A stretch of 64,000 bases of DNA from Luscinia megarhynchos (Eukaryota; Chordata; Aves; Passeriformes; Turdidae), in contig JAPFBE010000002.1 in NCBI GenBank assembly GCA_034336665.1, positions 78,746,905-78,810,904 of the forward strand, written 5' to 3'. This document shows positions 13,301 through 25,300 of the stretch, in pieces (position 1 is the stretch's first letter; each line of letters opens with the position of its first letter). The notes beneath the pieces were generated by a model. That model made no database searches and was not told the DNA's origin. It was given only the letters and a program-made list of their open reading frames with translations. A program made the translations under genes and the position numbers.

Positions 13301-16300
13301 AGGACAGTTAAAGCAGCTGATGGGAAGTGGCTTCATTTCCTTTAAATGTTGTAGCTGTCTTTTAGTTCATCTTGGCAATTTTTTTGTATCCCAGAAGCAG
13401 CTGCAATTAGTTTTTCTCTTCTTAAGGTCTTTTTTAAATGGCAGCTAGTTTTGTCAAATAGCATTATATATGCATATTATATATACACATATACAGATTA
13501 ATGCTGTATAACTGACTTGCAAAGTGTTAAAGGAAAAATATTTTGAAAGCATGTGAACTTACATTTATGGTTGTGGCCAAACATCCCACGTTTGTTGTTT
13601 TTAACATGGCCATGTGTCACTTGTGTGCACCCTGAGTGCACAGATGACATTTTTAGAGGCTAAAATAGTATCCTGATAAAGTACTTCAGGGGGTGTGAGC
13701 CCTGAGAAGTATGTGCCAAGGCAAGACTTAGCAAAAAGACAAAAATGTAAATTTCCCAAAGCTGGAGCTGAACTCTGCAGGTTGCAGGGCTGATAAGAAG
13801 CTTAGCTTCCCTTGTGTAAGGCTGCAGGGCCTGCTTCCTCTAAACATTTGCTAAGAGAGTTCAGAGCTTTTCATACTTAATTTTTAGATTTAATTGCTCT
13901 TGGGAAGAAAGAAATTGGTCCAAATAACCAAATCCTAAAATTCCTAAGCATGTGATTTTCTTAAAGAGATCAATATTCTTCTCTCCAGAGGACTTGTAAA
14001 GCTCATCAAAATTCCACTTATGTGGGAAAAAAATGAATGCCCCATGTCCAAAGCAAGCAGAATGTCAAAGCTGTGCAATTGCACCCCATGTTGTTGTCTT
14101 GCCACATGGGGTACATTTTAAGAGAAAGAGCCATCTTAGAAAAGAAAGTGTGAGTTGGAAGTATAGTGACAGTCAGTGGAAATGGGTGGAAAAGACTCAC
14201 CTGCTGTGGAAGGGCTGAGCAGGGTTGTTAGTGGCTGCAAAGAAGCTGCACCTTGTGCAGGATGAGACCTGTGCTGCTGACCTCTGGCTCCCAAAGCAAC
14301 TATCTCAGGAAAAAAAGACAAACAGCTCTTACCCTCTTGGTAGTTCCTCAAGGGGTGGGATGTTGCAGCCTCAGAACGACCCACAAACAAAAATAAATGC
14401 AAATATGAGACAGCTTTTTCCATTCTGGGTATGCCTGTAGCTGCTGGTGGCAGTGCAAAAGGTGGTGTGATACATGCTTTTGTTAAAACTGTGGATGATG
14501 CAGATGTAGGTTTCAGTTATCAGCTGTTTTTATTTTAGCACACTCGAAGTCTGAAGCACAGAGGGTGCTCTCAAAGGGCTCTCAGCCTTCAGCTGCATCA
14601 CTGTGTCAGCAGAGCAAGGCTTGGAGCTGTGGCTGGCAACTCCGATTTTGAACCAGAATTAGCTTGAACTAAGCTAGTTCAGAACACATGCAAAGCCAGC
14701 ACAGAGCTGCTTGTTTGGCATATGATCCTTAAAATATCCTTTGCAATGCACACAGGTTTCCAGGATGGAATGCAATGGAGGGGAATAGAATTCCCAGTTG
14801 CTATTGGGAAGTAAGGCATGTTTCTGTCATGTACATGTAAGAGCCACATTCCTTATTTGCCAGAAAACATCTGGGGGAAAAGAAGCATGTTGTTAAGCAT
14901 ATAGAATGCATTTTTGTGAGTGGTTACAATGGCTCACTAATGACTGTAGATTAAATCAGGATTTTTCAAATCAAATAAGTTTTTGACATTCTGCATGCCT
15001 TTCTAAAAACAGTATTTAACCACTATATTTGACAGATTTAAATCACTGTCATTTTAGTCTTTCTTGAGTTTTTAATATATTTTGTCTGTTAGTGCAGCAA
15101 GAGAGTGATTAACTCTAAACCCTAAACATACACAAACGTCTAGTCACAGCAGGATTTGGAGAGATTTTAAACAAAATGTTACAGCCAGTCTAAATATCCT
15201 TGTAAACAAAGATGAGTAACTTTACACAGGCAGATGTAGTTGAAATTTTTTGCAACTAAGTAGAACAGTTCTTCAGTGTGCATTTGAAATCATTCTCTGC
15301 TCCTTTCCTGTTCTTTTGAGTTAATATTCTGGTAGAGGTGGGTTGTTTCTGCCACCCCTCTGTGGATGATGCTGCAGCAGGTTGCTGGGGTGTCCACACA
15401 CTGCAATCACTGTTCTGCCTCAGAAGGCTGTGTGCTCCCACAGTATCAGCATCTGGATCCCATTGGTAGAATAAGGAATTTGTTCATTACTAGTGTGGGT
15501 ATGATGTGAAGCCTCATTGTTAGGCTGGAAAAATTGCAAGGTAATTGGAGAGGTGAACTTCTGCTCTTAAAAATCACTTTTGATGCTACGCTGTGAGCTC
15601 CAGGTCTTTGTTGTGCCAGTTTGCTGCTTCTGAGCAGATGGGACACTCAGCATACTGAATAAACTCTTACTGGGGAGGAATGTTTAATCACTCTTCATAC
15701 CTTGAAGCACCAGGTAATTAAACAGTATATAACTAGCTGGGAGCTAATTAAATTTGAACATGGCATTTCTGGAAAGAGTGAGGAACCAGTTTATGACTGA
15801 TAATGTTCAACCAACGTGCATACTGATTGTGTGCTAATTACCAGTGCTGATTGCTATTTGTGCAAAGCATTTTGTGCAGTTCTGGGATCACAGCTCTCTT
15901 GCAGATTCACCTGGCTGCGATCAGGTTTGAGCAGAGGGAAGCGTTGTTTTGATTTCTCACTCCCAGCATCCTGTTAAGGTCTCAGGCTCTAACCATCAAA
16001 AAAAAAAAAAAAAAAAAGGCTTTTATGGACGAAACAGCCTGTTCTCAAAAACTAGCAAAAAACCAGAGTTGACTTGGTAGGAAACAGCATAACCAAGCCT
16101 CCTTTGCAGTATGACTGTGCTGTTAAACGTGTTCTCTAACAGTGCTTGCAACAGACTGCGACTCTGGCTCCAACGCGGAGATCTCTTACTTCATCCAGAG
16201 CACTGATTTTTCCATCACCCGTCACGGGGTCATCAATTCTAACCAGAGGCTGAACTTTGAGCGGGCAAACCACATGTACGAGTTTGTGGTGATAGCCGTG

Positions 16301-19300
16301 GACAAAGGACATCCCCCTCGGACGGGGACGGCGTCCGTGCGCATCCGAGTGGCCAACGTCAACGACGAGGCTCCTGTCTTCTCCCAGCCCGTGTAAGGCA
16401 CCCTGAGCACCTGCCTTGCCTTTAAAATTTGCTGCTCATGTAACCTTAGTAGCGCCTGGCTAAATGGCCACTTGTTTTGTGCACCAGTGAAATTGAAAGG
16501 TGATTTCTATATACAAAGGCTTTAGGAGTTGGACTTTGATTTCTAGGTCATATATTAAAAAATTACATCATTTGTGATACCAAAATATTGAATTATAGGG
16601 AGAGAACAGAATGAATCAAAGACCTATCTATACAGGGAATGATTTTGACTGCGTTGACTACTAGGTCTCACAGTGATTTTCCGTGTATAAATAGGTGACA
16701 AATAAATGTGGTAGTTTGCAAACAGTAAAACTTAATTTTAATATCAACAGATTGTATTGTAAGCTAATTTCATGAGCCCCTGCTTGTTTAAGACTCCTTT
16801 TTCTTTCCTGTCCCTAGCCAACACAATTTCTACTCTTTGCATAATTTTGAAGTATGAACATATTTTAAATACAAAACATACATATATTTATTTACAAAAT
16901 TAAGTACTTCTTTGCATTCATCTCTGTAGTATCTGATGTGTAGTATCCATTAATATATAGGGATACAAGAAACACTGTATGGCAGATACTAGTCCTTTTT
17001 CTCAACTTTAGGAGATATATGATCCTGGTTTACAGTACAGTGTATTATGGTGCATATTGTTATCCTCCAAAGGATCTTTCAAAATTATGTATATCAAAAG
17101 TACAGGATTACAATCCTAAAATAAGTACCCTATATTGAACAAATAAGACCTAAGTCATATGTTAAACCCATTTAAGATGCCATGGTTGCATGCCCAAAGC
17201 TTTAAAAGACCATTCATAATGAATTAATAATCTTGCTGATGGTTAACATGGTTATTCTGATACTTTGTGTGCTGCCATTGCTCCCATATGTGCATCAGTT
17301 ACAGGACTTTCCTTTCGGAGGATGCTGGTCCCGGCACCTTGGTGGCTGCTGTTCGGGCAGAGGACCCTGATGGAGATGGGCTCCTTTATCTGATTACAGG
17401 AGGCAATGAGGAGGGCAACTTTGAGATGGATAGCCAGAAAGGTAAGGAAAGAGGTTTAAGAACACAGTTATTTGCTGTCTAATCTCTATTGACTCTGCTC
17501 CACCTGTATGTCAAAAACCGTAAGAAATCACCATATTTATATAATCTGCAAATGGGGATGCTTTGTATCAATGAGGATAAGTTCTTTAATATGATGGTTG
17601 TTCTTTAACTATCAGCCAAAACTTGGGATCCTGGTCCAAGGCTGTGCAGAATAAGATGACAGATTCCTGTGCTTTGCAACCAAAATACAAACTGAGCCAG
17701 CAATACAGTGACAGAGAAATGTGATGCTCACTTGATTTTCTGTGTTTACACAGTAAATTAATATGACACTTTATGTTTCCAAATTCAGGTATCATTAAAC
17801 TCCGCAGAAACCCACCACCCAGTCTGAAAGGGCCACAGTACACCCTGAATGTCACTGCCATAGATGACAATGCCTCGGGGGGACCCACTCCTCTCAGCAG
17901 TTTTGCTGAGGTTATTGTAGGAGTTAACGACATTAATAACAACAAGCCTGTCTTTAGAGAGGTAAGATGTCTTTCTGCAGAGATTCTTTTCCCATCTAAG
18001 CTATAACTGGGGTAATATTCTCCATAGTTACTGGTGGGCTGAAGGGTCTGTGTGTGCAGAGCAGAATGAACTTGTAAGTGAACAGCAGTCAGCTCTTTTC
18101 ATAGAGGAAGTGTAAAGTCTTCATTCTCCTTTTTCCTTCCTCTCCCTTAAAGATTGATTTCTTTGTGTGCATAAGTAATAGTAGTGATTTTCTTCCAAGT
18201 TTTTCTCAGACCTGCTGGAAAAAATATTGACACTGTGCAGCCAATTCACGTGCCTCTGTGTAATATTTAGGGTCGGATGTTTGGGTGTATTTTTAGTGCG
18301 CTTACTACAGTGACAGCACCTGGGTTCTGGAGAACCAGCCTCCAGGCACGCATGTGCTGCAGGTGGAAGCCTATGATGCAGACCTTGGCATCAATGGAGA
18401 GGTGAAGTATGGGCTCATGCACCGAGATGGAGCTTCCCTGGGCTTCAGCATTGACCCCGACACAGGTCAGTGGCTTCAGGTTACTGAGGAAAAGTGAAAA
18501 TGGCATTGTGTTCTAATGAAAATGCTGCTCTATCCCTGTGTTCATGTGGGCTTGTGCTTAACTATGTAGCTGCAGGGTTAGCTATGACAGTTTATAGGAT
18601 AAACACTGGAAAATGCTCAGGGGATGTAAATAGCCATGCAGATTAGATTAGATTAGATTAGATTAGATTAGATCAGATTAGATTAGATTAAGGTTGTAGT
18701 GATTCAAATCATAGTAGTATAGAATGGTTTGGGTTGGAAGAGACCTGAAATATCATTGATTTCAAACACCTCTGCTGTGGGCAGGGACACCTTCCATTAG
18801 ACCAGGCTGCCCAATGCCTCATCCAACCTGGCCTTGAACACTTCCAGGGATGAGGCTTCCACAGCTTCCCTGGATAACTATGTTGGGCAGAGTCTCACCA
18901 CCCTCACGGTAAAGAATCTCTTCCTAATCTAAACCTGTTCTCCCTCAGTTTAAAGCCATTACCCCTTGTCCTATCACTACATGCCCATAGACCCTCTCCA
19001 GCTCTTGTGTAGGCCAGCTTTAGGTACTGGAAGGTGGTGAAAGGTCTCCCTGGAACCTTCTTTTCTCCAGGCTGAAAAATCCCAACTGTCTTCACAGGAG
19101 AGGTGTTCCGAACCCTCTGATCATCTTCATGTCTCTCCTCTGGATCCACGCCAACAGATCCACATTCTTCTTATATTGGGGGCCCCAAATACAAATGAAA
19201 TAGAAAAACAAGCCCCAGCTGAATAAGAAGATAAAAGTGTGTTCTGTATCACGTACCTTCCTTTTTGGATCAAAGGGTAGCTATAAAAATGCAGAGCAGA

Positions 19301-22300
19301 AAGTGTGACTTTTACAGGTTAAGTTTATTCTTCCCGATAATGTGGCCACAATTTATTTCTCATCTCCTGCACAAATAGGAGATCCAGTGCACTGCTGGCA
19401 AAACCCTTCTACCAGAACAGGGCAACAATGTCTTAATATATGATTTATTTCAAATGAAGATGTTGTATAGTTGTTGATGTTTCTATAATAAAAATAGGAA
19501 AATGGGAAATTGTTATGTCTAGGACTGTGCAGGAGACTGGAAGGGACTACAACAGAGATGAAGAACTCTGAGCATAGCACAGAAATAGGTCTAGAAGTGG
19601 CCTCAAGAAGGCCAGTCGAAATCTGCTAAGAATAAAATAGGTGAGGTAGGGAGAGACTTGATTAGTAGGGAGGAAAACCTGAAGATTTGGAGAAAATTGT
19701 TTAATTTATCCACTATATACTTGGACTGGAGTAAACCTGGGGAGGCCCTTCAGTGAGAAGGAGAAAGTCCTGTGCTCCCTGAACCATGAGATAACAAGAC
19801 ACTCAGACTGAGCTTCTTATCAGGGCAGCAGGAAAAAGGTGACGTGTGAGGAGAGGAGAGACAGGAACTGGAGTTGGTCTGGTCCAATTCTGCATTACAG
19901 GGCTGGTGAGGATGGAGCTTCATGGTTGTGTCGCGTGCGGTCAGAGCTTCCTTTTGCACAGGAGAGTGCAGATTCCTCTCTGCGAATCCATCCTGATCTG
20001 TGACAGGAGGTGGCACGCAGGACAGGGGTGTCTGTGTTTGCAGGGGCCATCAGCACCACGCGGAGTTTCGACCGGGAGGAGCAGCGGGAGCACACCCTGT
20101 GTGTCACTGCCACGGACCAGGCGCGGGAGCCGCTGATCGGCGTGTGCCAGCTCACCGTGCTCATCGCCGACCTCAACGACAACGACCCCACCTTCGAGAA
20201 CAGCCGCTACCAGTGTGAGTGCTGCTTGCCCACCTGTCCCACCACTGCCCCCTGAGCCTCGCCAGGTTGCTCCTCATAACAGTGGTCACCTTGTTAGGTG
20301 ACCAGTCTTCCTTTGCTCCTTCCTTCATTTACCAGTGTCCTGGTTTGAAGGACAGGTGTCTGCCGATAAAGGCAGAAGCTTCTCTTTGAAATGGAGAATG
20401 TAAACCCCCTCTCTCCTCAAATTATTATTATAATTTTGAAATTAAGGGGCTCTCAGGCAAAGATATGGGAATTAGGAATAACAGTTCTTTACTAGGAAAA
20501 TTAAAATAGGAATACAGTATTACAAAGAACAATCCCAAAACCCTGACAGAGTCAGAATACAACCTGACACCCTGTCAGTCAGTCAGGGTGTTGGTAGCAG
20601 TCCCATTAAATGGTGGCTGCAGTCCTCCTGCAGTGGCAGATGTGGTTCAGCTAAAGCAGTGCTCCTGTAGAAGGTGCAGTTTTCCTCTGAAGGTCCAGGG
20701 ATGATGTGGAAAGGTCTGGTTTTCCTCTGGAATCCAGTGGAAAGAAGGTAACTTGCTGTCCAAAATCTCAGTTTTTATCTAGGTAGGAAAGGCTTGGCTC
20801 CTCACCCCTGGCTGGAGCATCTCCCAATGGGATGATGTAATTTTATCAGTCATACAGTGAGATTTAATGGCTCAGCAGCAGAGGATATCTTCCCTGGAGG
20901 GAGGATGGGTTGTGGAAAAGATAAAGATGATTGCCCCAGCTGGTTTTAAAGATGGCCCATTAGCAGAGAATATGTGCCATGGAGATAAGGGTCACTACCC
21001 CACTCAGCTTCAACAGATGGTGATAGAATACACATTCCTGGCTACATCCTATATTGCAACCCAAGACAACCAGTTGCTGTTTAACCCAACATCAGTGGAA
21101 ATGTGCAGAACTAGCTAGTCCTCTTTAGTTATTTTAGTTCTCTTAAAAACATGGGCATACTTCAGTCCTGCAGATGAGGCAGATCTGATCCCTTCTCTTT
21201 GTAGCCTTTCGCTGCCCAGCTCTTTGCCATACTGAATTTTTATTTGACGTCCCAAAACAAAACATGACATCCTAGGTGGGAAATCATCAACCCTGACTAG
21301 AAGTACAATTGTCATCCATGTCTCTGTAGCACAGCACCTCTGTTTGAATAGACTGAAGTGGCATTTATGTTATGTCAAACAGCACAAAATCCTTGTTTTC
21401 TAGGCTGCCTTTGGCTGGGAGCCAATGCCTGCTGTATCTGTCCTGCTGAGCTAGCTTTTCCCATTTGCCCTGGTGACATTCCCTTTTTCATCCCCACATG
21501 ATATGCTTTACATCAGTCTTTTGTTTAATTTGACTTGATGCTTCTCCACTAGAATCCTGCATTTCATTACACTTGGACTCTCTACATTTAGTGTCATCCA
21601 CAAGTCATGCACATAATCTCTAGCTGTTGGACTGGAACAGGTCCTTCCTTGCATAATTACTTGAAAATGAAAAAACAAATGTTGCCGATGCATCTGCCAA
21701 CAATTTCATTTTGGAGTTTTTTTGTCACTTGTGTGAAAATGTCATGGAGGGCAAAGCAGTGACCAATGCCTTATTAAAATGAAGATGGCTTATAAGAAAA
21801 TTGTCTTTAACATCTCAGATGCCAGCATTTCAGAAAGATAAATTGGATGTTTATATTTTCCGAACTTAAACAAGAAGTGACATGCTGGGAAATGAGCTAA
21901 ATATACATCCACACTTCAGAGTTATGTACAAGGACAGAAGGAAGATTGTGTTTCACCTTTTAAAGTATCTTGTAGTGACTAATTCTAAGTGCCAAATTCA
22001 TTAAAATGTGTAGATTTGGAATAGCCATTTCTACCTTCTTACCAGCGTCTTCTGCAAACCTGGCCAAAGCAGCACTGAGAAGTTGGGTAGCAATGATCTT
22101 TCTGGAGAGAAATATTTTTGAGCACAGCAGACAGCTCCCTGAGGTAATGGTTGTGCAAAGATGAACTTTTTTATTCTACCATCACACATGTCCTTCAGGT
22201 GAAACTGCCCGTGATTTTTATTCTCTAAAGCTGTGAAGCTGAGAAGTTGCATTTGTAATTATGGTGGCTTCAGCACTTCTGAGGAACAGGCAGATTTTTT

Positions 22301-25300
22301 TCTCTTTTGCCATGAGCAGAGGGTACCAGCAAAGGTTCTGAAGCAAAGGCAGCTTTTTGACATGGCAAAACTGCAGATAACAAAAGGCCATGTTATGCCT
22401 AGCACTTTTCCCAGCATCTCTACATAAGTAATCAATGCTTGAACGTCACAGAATTAAAAATAGCTTCTCCCCTAACCAGATCAAATGCCATTAGTCATAG
22501 GTTTCTATTCATCCTGGAAACTGCTGGTTCTTTACTCTCAGCACTAGGATGTTGGTCAAACTCCTGATTTAGCCATGCATCTTATCATCTGTCTGCAAAA
22601 CAGACATTAAAGAAATGCTTAACTGTAGTAGGGATGGTACAGTAAACATTAAAGTTGGGTCAGCAGCAAGCAAAGCACATGAAATGAGAGAGTACCACCC
22701 TTCCAAGTAACTTTGTCTATTTTCTTACAATGCAATTTAACAGAATTTGACTGTTAAAGACAGCATAAACACAGGCACAGACATTCACACACAGAAGCAT
22801 AGACACAAAAAAGGAGTATTTTACAGTTATTTTTGGCAGTTAATTCAATTTTCATTGATCTGTCTTAGTGCTGGTAATTCTCTTGTGAGATAAGCTTTGT
22901 CTGTTACTGACATACCAAAGACAAGAATCCCAGGACAATTAAATGACACAGGGATGAGTGAAGCCAATTAAATCTCAAATTATTGTTCATGGAGCAAGTG
23001 GTTGCTGTTGTTTAAAGTTGTACTACTTCACTACTACAGACTGTAGACATTTAAGGAGAAGACCAAAACAGAAAACATGACCACTCTATAAGTAGCATGC
23101 AGTTCTGATTATCCCACCTCAAAAATGCTAAAGGAGATACATATAAGGGACATCAAAGGTATTAAATAGTTTCTGAACAAGACACAAATTAACAGACTGA
23201 CTGGGTTGCCTAAACCCAACTGCAGCAGCCTTCCCACTGTCATTTTTTATACACTGAGCTGATGGAGCCTTAGTACAAGGAAACAGCTCAAAAACACAAT
23301 CAGCAAGCACATGTAGCTATTTGAAGGAGGAATTTGGACTGGATGGCTGAGGATAGAGGGAAGAGCTGGACCAAAATTCAGTGTAATGTGAGGATGACTG
23401 TGGAGGGGAGCAGGAAATGACTTCTCATGATTTCCCATCATTTGGTTGGTATCCCTTCCAGAAATCAGGCTTTAGGAAGGCAAAATTAATTACTCTTCTG
23501 TGCAGTGGGCTCTTCAAATGTGTGATTTTGCCACCTGATTTTTAGATGACAATTATCTGAGCAGGTTCAAAGAAGGATTTGTGTCTCTTGAATTGTGGAC
23601 AGGACACAACCTCTGACACAGGTGGATTTCTGGGAACAGGGAGTCAAACCTAAGGAAAAGGACACACATAAAATCATCATTGCCTTTGCCCTGGGCAGCT
23701 TCTCCAAAACACTGAGGGTTTGGAGGCATCTTTGCTGTGATCCGAGTCTTTGTGCTTTGCAATTACCTAGTGCCTCCCACTGGCAGCACTGCCAGCACCA
23801 CTCATATTCAAGATTAATTCAATTCACACAGAATTCCCTTTGGTGCCAACTGCTTTTATCATCAGCTGAGCCCAGCAGGCTGGGCTGTGATCTGAAGCAG
23901 TGGGCATGCTAGTGCTGTGGAGAGGCACAAGTGCTGGCAGCAGCAGTGTCAGTAAATCTGCATCACCTGCAGCTCACTAACAGCCCAGCCTGGCAGGGGA
24001 CAGGGAAGGGGAGGCTAAAAGGGGCTATAGGCACTGTTGGTGGCAATACTTTACAACCTGCCTCAGCACAGAAGTGTTTAATCTCCCATGAAGGCAACAG
24101 TGATGTTTTACAGGGGTATTTCTTTACAAATACAGCCTGATAAAGCAGAACAGACCTGCTCACAATGCCTTTGTCTTTTCAAAGACTTCCTTAGCGAAGA
24201 CACTCCAGTGGGGATCAGTTTCCTCCGAGTTGCAGCTCACGACAGTGACCAGGGTGTGAACGCTGCCGTCACATACTCGATGTTAGAGCATCAGCTGGAA
24301 TACTTCCAGATCAACCCCAGCACCGGCTGGGTGTATGTGAATTGCCCGCTACCCCAGGTAATGTGAGACTCCAACCCCTCAAATCCGTCACAGAGGGTTA
24401 ATTGCAATCTCTTGGCTTGCACAAAATGGTTTTGAGCATCCTGTCTGTGTCTGGCAGCCGATGCGCATCAGCCGCTATATTGTAGCGACAGACGGGGGGA
24501 ACAGGAGCAGCACGGTGGAGCTGACGGTGACAGTCACCAGTGCACGGAGCCGGCCACCCCGCTGGGAGCAGGGCACGTACTGGGTAACCATCCCCGAAAA
24601 CACCATTCGTGACACCAGCATTGTGGTATGTTAAAAGCCTGATTACTCCTCTCCCTCCTCATTTCCACTTCTTCCTCTGCTGTGCTCCAAGTGGATGCCC
24701 ACCCTGCAGCCTCGCTGCCCTGCACTGTTCCCTTGTGAGCCTTCACTACTGCGTGCCCATTAAAGTTTGTCACAGAACAGGCTGGCATTTCAGCTGGCAG
24801 CAGTTTTCCCAGTGAATTCTTGCCCAAATGGCCCTCAAGGTGTGCTTCTACAGGAGCAAGACTTGTGCACTGCCAGCAAAGGAAATCCTTGAGTGTTCCT
24901 GCCGAGGGCCAGCTCCTCACTCCTCCATCCTCAGTGGGCTGTGCTATCTGCTTGTCTTTCCTAAAGCTTTTCTCAGTTTAGCACGAGAGCATGGAGTGAC
25001 ACAGTTTGCTTCAGACTCTTTTAACTCAAACCAATTCCTTTTTAACCCATAGAGACTTAGTGTTTAAGGACAGTGCCTTCTATATATTGCCACATAATTC
25101 TTGCTTTCCTCCTTCTGTACGTAATATTCAAGCACTTGAAAAAAATTTGGGGTTTGGGGTTTTTCTTTTCTGTAACTTGCTGGGTAAAATGTACAACTCA
25201 CTAGAGAAATGGTCTCCTTATGGATCACTTTTGCTTTGGAAGGAGGAGAGAGGAGGGATTTCCTTCAGCTGTGCTTGGCACATTTACAGGCAGATAAATT

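Larger units (their letters stand above)
18466..20043 (+). other. Cadherin intron 9
   Basis: 1.6 kb. Holds a GATTA pentanucleotide array (18641-18690) next to an antisense CR1 (about 18709-19191). The remainder is unremarkable. Confidence 0.7.

Noticed and set aside
18904..19149. Minus-strand open frame with a peptide typical of translated CR1 ends
   Set aside because: Decayed CR1 3' region, not a gene.
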